Below are positions 24,801 to 36,084 of a DNA stretch of 64,000 nucleotides, piece after piece. The notes beneath the pieces are model-generated. The model had not been told where the DNA came from. It worked only from the letters and a program-made list of their open reading frames with translations, and did not search any database. The translations under genes were made by a program, and so were the position numbers. Within the stretch, counting starts at the first letter, position 1. Every line of letters starts with the position of its first letter. The DNA comes from Rotaria socialis. Its lineage: Eukaryota > Rotifera > Eurotatoria > Philodinida > Philodinidae. Location of the stretch: NCBI GenBank assembly GCA_905331475.1, contig CAJNYU010004581.1:248001-312000 (forward strand). The letters run 5' to 3'.

Positions 24801-26292
24801 ACGAAGATCGATTTCCGACCAACAATGTACTTTTGCTTGAGCATCCCAATTTAATTTTTCATCAAATATCTGAAAGAAAAAGGACGAATCAATAGGAATG
24901 TGTGTTTTGAAAAATACAATGAATTGTATAATGTTACTTGAACATTACTCATGGGTCCTCCTGCTGGATAAACTGTCGATGGTGAACGTGTGCGAACCTT
25001 TGATTCGCCATTCCAACGAACTATTTTGTTGAAAATCTTTAATCAAGAAAGTAAAATTATAATTCAATTCATTGATTCTGTGAGTTCGATTTGTTTTACT
25101 TGAACTTTAGATTTTTTTGGTTGATAATTTATATTTTTCCATGTTGTATCTTTTAGTTTTGATTGCTTTAACCATGCAAGTTTTTCATTGAAAATCTGAT
25201 ACAAAAAAAGAAGTCAACTCAATTATCGACTATGCATATTGATAATCTTACGGGTACATCTGAAAGTCTTGAACCATGCGATCTATATGACATATTCTCA
25301 GGAAAATGACTTGGAAATCTTGTTCCTGATTGTTGAATATTAGTTTGTATATCAAAAATCTACATGAAATTATACAAGATAAATCTGACGATTCACGAGA
25401 TTTACTTTTCTTTCCATTCCATCTTCTAGATTGGATCGTTGTTGATAAGAATATGGTTTCCCTCTGTCCGGTAGCATCGGTAACATATTATTCGGAGCAA
25501 GCGTTTGTCGATGAAGAAAACGTGGTGGCTCTTTTATAAGATCAGCTAATTTTGATTCACTTTGCCATTTGGGTTTTTTATTAAAAATCTTGATTTATTT
25601 CAAATATTTTATTTTATGACAACAATGAAATTAAAATTAAAAAACAAATCTTCATACTTTAAATTCACTGCGATGTGGTTCATAGTTAAGATTTTCATAT
25701 GAATAACTTCGTAATTTCGATGCAACATTCCATTCCAGAGATTCATGAAAAACTGTCGGACTTCCATCGGGTAGGCACCAAAGTCGTCCGAATAGCTGAG
25801 GTGCCGGCTCCTGAGAATAAAACAGTTCAATTAAATTTCGAATGAATTATCTCCAACACACATACTTTTAATTGTTGAACTGGTTGTTGGTCATCGTCGG
25901 TTTGATCTTCAGGTGATGTTACTGGGTGAGGCTTCGGTTTTTTTACCTTGTTAAATCAAATTTCACAGTTGAGCTTTTAAAATTATTTATTTTTCTTTAC
26001 TTTAAATTTTTTCCGTTTTATAAATTTGCTTTCTTTAACAGTTGTTGGCTAATACAAAGAAAAAAAAAATAATCAAGAGAGTTCTCTTTTTCTTTTTATT
26101 CAAATTTTACTTCAACAACCTAGAAGGAAAATACATCAGTCTTATTACTGGAAAATATAGAAGAGCATTTAAACATACTTTTGGACGTGATTTTTTCACC
26201 GGCACTACATTAATCTTTTTTGGTTGATATTCAAAATTAGCAAATGAATTTACACGTGATTGTATATGAGAATATTTTTCGTTTTGACGATG
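21867..26292 (-). CDS. Modular W-motif repeat protein, 20 phase-0 exons
   Basis: Exons (minus): 26292-26179, 26048-26001, 25946-25866, 25810-25658, 25588-25406, 25359-25252, 25195-25100, 25036-24938, 24869-24771, 24705-24616, 24560-24465, 23773-23738, 23604-23536, 23477-23388, 23338-23291, 23224-23096, 23030-22794, 22732-22640, 22586-22482, 22160-21867. Every exon is a multiple of three, so all introns are phase 0; about 755 residues. Many exons start IF(N/D/S) and repeat a motif like FNEKLAWLKQSKLKDTTWKN: Phe, Lys-Pro-x-Trp, x3, Ser-Lys-Leu, sometimes Trp and Tyr-x-Pro later. Basic, no membrane segment. I do not recognise the family. Repeated W/SKL modules recall microtubule-binding ciliary proteins, but that is a guess. 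The exon at 23030-22794 may hide a 54 nt in-frame intron (22928-22875). The start exon was not found. Confidence 0.8.
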
Positions 26293-26742
26293 CTAAATTC
26301 AGGCAGGCAAAGTTAATCAATTAAAGTAACGAAAAAAACAAAGGTAAGGCCAAGTTTTCTCTAAGATATTTAACATTTAACTTAAAATTCAAATTATGGT
26401 TTCTATAGTGACTGATATTCTCTATCGTGTGCGAACCTTCTCTAAAATAGAACATTTTTCGATGAAATAAGATTGCTCCTAAATAATTTACAAGCATAGC
26501 GTGTGAGTAAATCGTAGGAAATAATTATAGTCAACCTTTATTTTATTCAGAATTTTGTTCTCTTTGAATATTTTAGAGACATTCTTCGAATAGTTCATTG
26601 ATGGAATTCTATTATGAAATACGTTTGGTAAAAACAAAAACTTTCTTAACTATCTAAACAACTATTTCTATTTGAACTAAGTGCTAAATATTCTTGTCGA
26701 ACAGGAAAAAAAGGATTGAGCTTATATAGTTTGCAACCACTG
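26293..26742. other. Gap between two phase-compatible minus-strand genes
   Basis: About 450 bp between the stop of the upstream disordered-protein gene (26743) and the first recognised exon of the W-motif gene. It should contain a 3' UTR and the missing first exon of the W-motif gene, but no convincing ATG plus phase-0 donor is visible. It could equally be an intron joining the two genes. Confidence 0.4.
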
Positions 26743-29700
26743 CTACATAAATCTACGAACTTTGCTTGCTAAAATAGCAGCAACGCGTTCACGCCAATTT
26801 GTTAAAAGTTGTCGTTCTTCCACATGAAAATGTGCAATGCTACTGGAAAATGAGACTCGTCGACGTTGTCGTTGTTTTGGTTTGTTTTCGTCGAGATTTT
26901 CCTCGTTATTCATTGGACTTATATCAGATGTCTAAATGAATTTCGATTATCAATAGTGTGTGTTATTCTGAGCCTCTCACGAGGTATACCTACATCGATT
27001 TGTGGTGGTGCTGGTTGCTGGTCAGCCAGCGATTTTTTTCGCTTTGATTTCTGTTTTCGTAATCGAAGTGATAATTTTGAATGTTGTTGACTCGGTGTCA
27101 TTGCAGGATAATCATCGTCAGTTGATGTTGGTCTTGTATTTGATGCTGATGAATGTGGTGTAGGATTTTTTGTAAGTCGAATTGAAGCTGAACTAAGTTG
27201 AATATCGTTTCGATGTAAATGATCATCACCATGCTGTTGATATCTAACTTGAATCGGAGATATTGATCGTTCCGATGATGGATAACGTTTATTTTCACTG
27301 ATGAATATTTGATGAACAGGTGACGATATTGGCGATGCTGGCTTTTGAATTTCAAGTTGATGATTATTCATATAGCTATCATGATTATGAGATATAACTC
27401 TTAAATTCTTAGGAGACATTGGCGGAGTATCCAATTGTTGCCGATACGTATCATCGCCTTCAACAGATGTATGATTAGTATCGGATAATACACTTCGACG
27501 GGGAGAACTCAGTTGTGAATGAACATTATTATTTTCTAATTTATCTGGTGAATATTGTTGTGCATGATGATTTTCATTTATTGGTGTTGATACTGACGAT
27601 AGATGAGTATTGTCAACATTTTCATTTTCATTTTCATTTTGGTTTTGTTGATGTTCGTTTGCTGATAGCAATGGCGATGGCGTTGGACGCATTGAATCTT
27701 CAAGACGTGCTGGATGAGAAAGTATAGGAGTTTGATGTGATAATGTTTCTTCACGTTCAATTTTAGGTGACGAAAGTGTTCGATGAAGTGTTGAAGCACG
27801 TAGAAGAGGATCATTTTCTGGTGCTCCTGGTGATAATGTACTATTTGGTTGAAGTTCAACTTTCGGTGTAGGACTACGCTGTAGATTAGATGAAGACTTA
27901 TTTAACTGTTCTTCTGGGGTCAATAATTCACTAGGTAGTTCAACAGATGGAATACGCGATGGAAATGTTTGTACTGGTACAATATTTGCTAATGGACTGG
28001 GTTCATTACGTTCATCAAAAGGTCTATCAATGTTGGGTGGTTGAGATGATAACATTTGAAAATGTATTGTACTATTTATAATGGATGAATCATTCGGATC
28101 TGGATCATCGGTTGTTGTAAGAATTACATTTGGATGCGATGGCATTTCCATCGAACAAACAGAACTTTGATTTTTCGGTGTTGCTGTTCTTGATGTTTTT
28201 GGTGGATTATCGTCATGTTCAGGCGAATTAAGAGCAACAGGAAGTGCTGAGCCTGTTAAACTTTGACGGGATTCACCGGGATGACTTTCTGAATAGTTAC
28301 TTGGCATTCGTTGATTCATATCATAGGTTGTATGTTGTTCATGATGAAGAAAATGTTCACTTTGAGCTGAAAATATATTTGGTTCATTGTTATTTGTTGG
28401 ATTTCTATATGGGTTAAGATCATTTGAACTAAGTAATTGACCTAGTTCATCATTAGTAACAGAACGATATAATGAACCAGACCTTCGTTCACTTAAACGA
28501 GATTGTTCACTAGGTGCAATTGATGATGGACGAGAACTTGCTCTTGAACCAACGGAACTTTCTCTATCGGTATGACTTAGTGCACTTTTTGTTGCAGAAT
28601 CAATAGGTGTTATTGCCTCGTCATGTTTTCTAGGATTCGAATTCATTGATGCACTACGAGATAATGTTTTAGACGATGATTTCAATCTTTGATTAGCAGA
28701 ATCAATTCTTTCTGATGCTTCAATATTTTCATTATCGATATTTTTAAATGGTGTATTACTTCGTGTTGATAAACTCGGCGCTTCTTCAAGCTTGTTTTTC
28801 AATGGTTTTTCATTTTTTTGTGATGTTGCCGATTGAATACGAGATTGCATTTGAGATTTTACTGATACCGATGAACGACGACGTATTCGCGAAATATTTA
28901 AACGTTTTTCTTGTTCTTCTATATTTGAGTAAATAGCATCTGAGTTTGAAATCGTAGTTGACGATTGGCGATGATGATGATGATCGTCGTTACTTCTACT
29001 GTTGTTTCTATTAAATTGCGTTTGCATGTTGTCGATCGCGGACGTTGGCAAGATGTTTTTTGACGACGGAGACGACGGCGGTAACCCTGAAACAGCATTT
29101 GTTATACCTTTCTTCGTTGCATCCGTTTCTTCGCGTTCTATTTCTTCATTTTTTTCTACTTTTCTATGCTCATTGTTATTTTTTGAAGTCAACGACATAG
29201 CCGAGGTAAGTTGTCGTGCATGTTGTTGTTGTTGTTGTTCTTGTTGCTTTTGTTGTGGCACGTGTGCCGAATGTAAAATTGAAAGTGATGCTTGGGAATG
29301 TCCCAATATGCTATTACTGATTGTATCTTCAGAAATGACATCCGCACCAGTTGGAACAATAAAATTACTTTGATCAATTGGCATCAGATCTTCTTCACCT
29401 TCATCATCATTACCATAATCACTAAAGAAATAAGCAGCTACACCGCCAACATTGTTATCTGCCGCAACAGCTGGAGGAGGAGAAGAAGGAGGAGGATAAG
29501 AACGAGGAGGAGGAGAAGTAATATCAACAGTAGAATCAATCGTCGGTACTTGTAGTAAAGTTGGTTTTTCAATTAGATTATCATTAGCAGCAATGGGAGT
29601 TGTTCTTGACGCTTTTGTTGATGGACGTGAATTTTGATTTGGTTTTGAAAGAGTTGGATTATTTTCATTTTCATTTTCCTTTTCCTTTTTATTGTCATTT

Positions 29701-31239
29701 TCATTTTCATTTTCATTTTCAAAATGAATTTCATTATCTTTAGGTGATTCACGTGGAGTGAATACATGTTCAGATTTAAGTTCAGATTCAGCATGATCTT
29801 CTGGTGCGGTTTGAATAAGTAATTCAGTGTCTGGAATCATTAAATCTTTCGTTGGTGTTAAATCGTGTAGAGAATTTGCTGTTAATACTCGAGCATTATT
29901 GCTATCGATTTGATTCTTGTGAATGAAATCCTCAGCAGATTCACGAGATTCCAGTTGATTATTACCACTGAATTCAGGAACATTTATCATCGCACGACTT
30001 TGAGGTGGAGGAGATAGCTCACGAAGAAATTCATCTGTATTCAATGGTTCATATTGATTTGTTCCTTCCATTTCGTCCAATGTCGATTTATGATCAGTAT
30101 TTTCTGGATCATTGGGAAGTATTTCTGTTTCTTCAACTTCTGGTCCATAATGATATTGACCACGCAATTGAAGTTTTGACGATGAAATACCTTTGAAATG
30201 AAATTATTCATAGAAGAAGAAAAAAACATATAGAAATGAAAATTTTACTTTTATCAACAAGTTTTGGTGTTGATTGATTTGAATAAATTTCACTTATTTT
30301 AATATGTTCATGTTGTGCACCAACAGATGATTGTCTTGATGTTTTTCTTGAATCACTTGTTAAACTAGGTATTACTTGATAAATACGTTTCGGTTTATTT
30401 GGCCATGTTTGACTATTGGCACTGCTGTTTTCTTTTGCTATTGATGAATGTGCTGATGTTTGTTGAATCGTTTTACTCATAGGTGAAGTTACAATTGGAA
30501 CAGTTTTTTTCACTGGAACACTAACTGGTTTATTAGTTTTTTTTATTTGTCGAAAAGGATTAACATCATGAGCCTAAAATAAATAAATAAATAAATAAAT
30601 AATACTATTTTTCTTCTTGAATCTAAAACGAGATAAGAAAATATTTCTTACATCGAATTCTACTATAGGTGAGAAACGAGGTGGCAAATATCGTGGCACC
30701 GGTGTTCGCTTATCCAGTGAAGTCAGTTCTCTATCAATATCAACAATCGAATGTTGAATATCATTTAATAATTGTTCTCGTAGAGCTTGTGCTGTTGCGA
30801 TACGATTATCATTTAGTGATACACGTTGGCTTGGATCTGGTGGCATATAAGTTGATGATAAAGCAGGCGCAACAATCCCTCGTCGATATTCTAATGGTTG
30901 AATATCATCAAAAACGGATATCGGTTCACCTAAATCCGAAATCGAATCTGCTGATGATGAAGGTAATTCTTGAAGAAACGATGGTGGTTGATAGGATGGT
31001 TGACGACGTGGTGAACCATAAATAGAACCTGGACTTTTTCGATTAGGACTCGTGCTACTATATTGATATTCGTATAAAGATTGTTGTGCTTGTTGTCGTG
31101 TACGTAGACGAGGATCATAATACTGATAATGTGCATTTCTATTTGTACTATTTGAAGAAGGATTTCGAGATGATGTTGAATTTGTCGGAGGTATATAAGA
31201 ATAATATTTATTATTGGTATTTTCATTCTGACGACGCAT
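26743..31239 (-). CDS. Large disordered protein with a C-terminal RVSF motif
   Basis: Four exons: 31239-30652, 30573-30249, 30190-26994 and 26931-26743, all in phase; 1,432 residues. The 3.2 kb third exon is unusually long for this locus. Composition is dominated by Ser, Asn, Gln, Glu and Pro, with simple runs (poly-Gln, Asn-Glu repeats, HHHH), so the middle is probably disordered. The N-terminal part has Tyr/Pro-rich segments (DPRLRTRQQAQQSLYEYQYS, PRYLPPRFSPIVEFD). The C-terminus is basic (RLRKQKSKRKKS), then RRRVSFSSSIAHFHVEERQL and a helix LLTNWRERVAAILASKVRRF. RVSF at about residues 1395-1398 fits the RVxF docking motif for protein phosphatase 1. I cannot assign a family. Reading frames on the opposite strand here are shadows. 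Confidence 0.85.
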
Positions 31240-33577
31240 ATTTTATATTATTCAATGATTATTAGTTTAAATATTCTGGAAAATAAATCAATCAATCATT
31301 TTGCTTTTTAGTTATAAGCATAAAGAGAAAACTCGATGTTAGTTTTGTTATTTAATGAAGTATGATTTTTATAGCTTTCTTTTTTTTTCGTATGAAAAAT
31401 AACTTAAATAAACAAATATTCACTTATGTTTAACGTTTATTGGCCATGCTTGCACATTGCTACTTCAATTTTCTTTATTCATTTTTTTTATATTGTGTTT
31501 CGCTTTACTATTACCTTCATGTAAGCATGATGGACGTTATTCTTACCTTGCACAATATGGAATTATATAAAGTATGGTAACACATTGTTGCCTTAGTTTT
31601 TCAATGGAAACATAATGTTGATGAGAAAATATTTTTCAATTTTATTTTAAACATGTATGTGTATAAATAATAATTGAGTGTATTTTTGATGGCGTATATT
31701 TAATTGAATAAACTGTCAATTTCTTTCTTTCCTTCGTTCGTTTGTTCGCTTTTTCTTTTACATCAATCGAAAAAGTTTAGTTATGATTTACTATAAGAAA
31801 TGGTATATAGAGATGCTTTACTTTTACACATTGATATTTGATAGTTTTGTAATATATTCTCAAGTTCTTGTTAAATCTTCAACCTTTGTCATATTTGATC
31901 AAGGATTCACTTTGCTAATATTTGAACTTTTATATTTATTTAGTATGCCATATCTTAACCATGAATTACAATTGACATTGACTTCTTTGTTGTTCTTTTA
32001 CTGTTCATTGAAAAGAACTTTTTCTTTTATATAGTTTTTTCGTGTTGTAATAATTGATGTCACGTACGACTGTGATAGAGAATGTACTATAAAGAACAAT
32101 TTGGCAACTGAAGTCACTGAAAGCTGAGTCTGTTAGAAAACTAAAAATTAATAATTTATGGTTTCTTGTTTATGGTCGTCAATTTAGTCTATTTACAATA
32201 TCCTAGTAGGTGTTTTCTTACCCTTCGCTATTGTAGAGCAGAATAAAAAATGAGTTCATATTCGTCATTTTGCACGACAATGCATAGTAGAAATTATTTA
32301 CAAGTTACTTCAACAATGAATAACTATGAAATCGATGATATTATTAGTAGAATACAAATTGACTAAAAGAACTGAATTTTTATAAGATTCAACAATCTGT
32401 CTTAAGGATAAGCCTTTGTTCTTAAATTCAAGGTTTAACCATTTTTAAACTCTTTTACGTGAAGTAAAATATATATGAAGATCATCGTCATATAACTGTG
32501 ACGTACTTCTTCTATAGTTCTTACAGAAGTATTTACATAGAGTAAGATAACTCTTAATTCATTATTCTTATTCGAATACTCTTAAATACTAGAGAGATTG
32601 ATTTACTACGTAAATGCACACTAGCAATAGTATTGCACATAACCATAATCTGATGAAGTGATCAGAAGTCTACTTACTGTGTTAACTCATTGGCGATGAT
32701 CTTTTGTTAAAGAAACCTACATTTGATATAAAGAATGCAACAAATGATGAAGAAACCGACAGGAAAAAAAAGAAATCAATAGTATTGAATAAATTATTCG
32801 GCACAACACTTTGGAGTTCGATGCGTTGATTGATTGAGAAACATTAAACATACATTTTTTGTTAAGCGCCTTTTCTTTCAATCTTTTCACAAAATCCAGG
32901 TTTATGATTTGTTAGTACATTTTACATTTTTCCATGATCGATATTATCCTGTATAAAAACATCAAATTAGAATGGCTAATAAATAATGCGTCAACTCGAA
33001 TTGAATATCAAAGTAAATTCTTGTGAAATTTTTCTTTGTGCAAGACAAATAACTTTACACAAAGTGAAAATACTCAAATAATCGGCAGTTAAATAATAAA
33101 ATCTCACGTTTAATAATAAATATCATCTTTAATTTCATTTCTCTTTTTCGCATTAATCTAAACAAAACGAAATCCTAACGGTTGAATGTTGGTTAGTAAT
33201 CATCAAAATATTCTATCATTTCAAGAAGTCATCCATCATAATTAAAGAAGCTATCAAACGCAATGCAATATATCTATAGGAAATAAACGGAGAATGAACG
33301 GAAGAGATCTATATCCATTCTCGGAAAGATACATGAAAAACAAAAAACCAAACGATTGTTTTCCTAAAAAAATATTACACATCAAAGCTAGATTGTATTG
33401 CGAGAAAACAAGTCACAACATTAGACAATAAATAGTACTGTTTTTCTGTTTATATACGTGACAAATACAATAGAGAAAATAAATTCAGGAAGTAAAATGA
33501 GATACACAGGGGCATCATAAATTGGTGATTTTTCGTGTTATTTGAGATACGATTCATGGTGAAGATTATTTCTTGAA
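31240..33577. other. Intergenic: 3' UTR of the carrier gene and upstream region of the large gene
   Basis: 2.3 kb of AT-rich DNA between two minus-strand genes. A + strand frame at 31783-32034 is hydrophobic but consists of T-rich sequence without a plausible start context; I do not accept it. No repeats or RNA genes recognised. Confidence 0.5.
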
Positions 33578-35637
33578 TTAGCTGACGCTGCCTAAAGGCT
33601 TAAGACCCATCATAGCTTCAGCTAAACCTAAATAGTAGACCATTTGGGCTATACCAAATAGAGGCGCAATAACCATGACCCGAAGTAATGAACCTTTGAA
33701 AAAGGCACTTGCACCTTCTTCAACCATGATTTTACTAAAAAGAATAATAATAAAAGCAAAAATAAAAATAATAAATGAATTCACTTACGAAGCACAATCG
33801 ACCATCCCTGAATAACGACTTTTATATTCAAGTGTTTGTAAACGAGTCTTGACAACTAAACAAATAGAATGTAATATTAGACAGGTAAACATCAGTTATC
33901 GTGTTTCATTCCATCCCCGAAGTAACAAAAAGAATCAAGAATTCCAACGCTATTTCTATTTTCAAAGAAAAGTGCAATAAAATAATAGCAAATGCTGAAT
34001 AAGGACTATCATGCCCAATTAAAATAAATGCAGCCATAAAACGAACAATATGAACATCGTTTATCCATCCGGTTTGCTACTAGAGTTTAGTGGTTTATCA
34101 AAACATTCATTCAGCAGCTTTTGTTTCACTCTAATTACTTTGTCTATCTTTTTAAAGTTCAAATATGATTAAAGCTACAGCATAAAAAAGAAAAGAAAAA
34201 CAATTTGAAATTGAGCCCACATTAATATTATCCTACGAAATAATCATATCTTAGAATATCAATTAGCTTTTAGTAAATCTGATAGTCAGATGTATCAAAC
34301 AACTGTAAGGCAGTTGTGATCTGTTTCTTCGAGAATTATTTTATTATAAAATTAACCATGAGAGGACTCCAGTGTAGAGACTCTACTAAAGTATATAAAC
34401 CTATCTCAAGAAATTCTTTTTTAAATAATAGAAAGCCAGCAATTAGCAACGATGATACTCACTGGAGAGTTTCTAATAGGCAATCAGAAGAAAAACGTCA
34501 GCTGAGAGTCTCGAAAATCATCAAAGAAGCAAGTATAAAAAATTCGAATCTCTGTACATTGTATAATGATAATTCTCATCTGGATTCATAGGGAAAAAAA
34601 TCGTTTTAAGTATATATATATTACCATCCAATGGTGTTGCTAGAAAAGCACTGATGGCACCAGCAACAATGCCGGATGCAAATGAATGATAAAACGGTAC
34701 TTGGTTGTTATTGGGTGTTTTTCCCTGAGAAAAGAAAATTTGTAAAAAGAAAACTGAACGAAAATTTTGTTTGAGCTAACCTTATCATTGAAATAAGCAA
34801 ATAAAGGAAAATACATCATGGAAAATACAACATCCCGAGTGAAAGTTGCACCAACACCTTGATATAAACCCAATACACCTTTCTCACGATATAACTGCAA
34901 CGCTAATTGTCGAGCATTAGGTGACTGTGTTGAATCTAGAGACAATAATAAAAACTAAAGTAAACCAAATTGAAATATTCTTACCTTTGGATTTGGCCAT
35001 TTGTCTTTGAATTTTCAGTAATTCCATTGGTGTTGTTATAACAATTTGACATGTACCAGCACCAGCGCCGGCTAAAATTTGACGATGAACAGGAAGAGAT
35101 CCATCTCTAATAAAAAGAACTATATATATACAATCCTGCGCATGTTTTTATTCTATTAGAATTTACTTGGTTTTTAATAAATGACGAAAGCCATCATTAG
35201 CAACAAGTTTAATGGCTTTTTCTGGTGTTATTAATAAAATATTCACTGCCGAACCTAAACAGATATTTTGATTAGATATTTGAAAGGAACAATATCGATA
35301 CGAACCCCTGTACATTCCAATAAACCCACCACCTCGAAATGTCTTTACTGCACAATCAAGACTAAACAAAAAAACAACAGTAAACAATAACATAAAACAT
35401 CATTTGAATTTACACACATATTTTTATAAGCTGCTGGTTGACCAACAATTTTCGATTGATTTTGCATTCGAGTTTTAATTAAATCTAACGGAAATACACA
35501 GATGACACCAACAATACCGGCGATACCACCATTGACAACACGCGGTAACAATCTATTTGAGTTTATAATTGTATGCATATTCTTTTGAAAAACGAAAAGA
35601 AAACTTACCCAAAATCTTGTTTTGCTGCTGTCGTCAT
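33578..35637 (-). CDS. SLC25A22: Mitochondrial glutamate carrier
   Basis: Nine exons: 35637-35609, 35552-35418, 35361-35306, 35254-35167, 35106-34985, 34935-34781, 34724-34625, 33855-33789 and 33734-33578. All are in phase; 302 residues. Inner-membrane carrier importing glutamate with a proton into mitochondria. The three carrier signatures are present: PLDLIKTR (about residue 31), PMELLKIQ (about 129) and PLDVVKTR (about 226). The glutamate-carrier hallmarks are unmistakable: [60 protein letters not shown] and [20 protein letters not shown]. This separates it from aspartate/glutamate carriers, which have EF-hands. Vertebrate SLC25A22 and SLC25A18 cannot be told apart here. Intron 7 (33856-34624) is 769 bp, the others mostly 50-80 bp. 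Confidence 0.96.
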
Positions 35638-36084
35638 TTCATTAAATTCAACGAGACTAAAAGTTTCTTGTTTTATTCCAATAAAGTTTTGATTTATTTA
35701 CAATATAATCTGCAAAAGAGAAACTTTTTAGTTTGTTCTTTTTATTTTTGTTTGCATTTATTATTGGACATTTTATTTTTCGTAGCTAGATGCATTGATA
35801 ATAATTATGAAACGAACAAATAAACAATAAGCTTAAAATTATATATAACACAAAAAAAGAATATAAAATAGAAAAAAAAATAATCAACTTTAAAATCATG
35901 AACAAACAATGGAATGTAAATTGAATCGCGTGTTCTAGTGGAATTTATCAAAAGAATCAAGACAAGATAAAGCGTTTTTTGTTTTTGTTTTGTCTTCTTG
36001 TTGGAATGTATGATAGATGAAAGACAAAACCAAACATAAACATAGACATAATAATATAACAATTGAATGGAATAGTACTTTGCA
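35638..36084. other. Intergenic between carrier and RhoGAP genes
   Basis: 450 bp upstream of the carrier gene and downstream of the RhoGAP stop codon; A/T homopolymer-rich, no coding signal. Confidence 0.5.

Noticed and set aside
26866-30196. Several + strand open frames opposite the long exon of the disordered-protein gene
   Set aside because: They are antisense shadows of a 3.2 kb open, low-complexity exon; no independent motifs or splice structure.
31783-32034. Hydrophobic + strand frame as a membrane protein
   Set aside because: Hydrophobicity follows from T-rich DNA; no start context, splice partners or conserved motifs.
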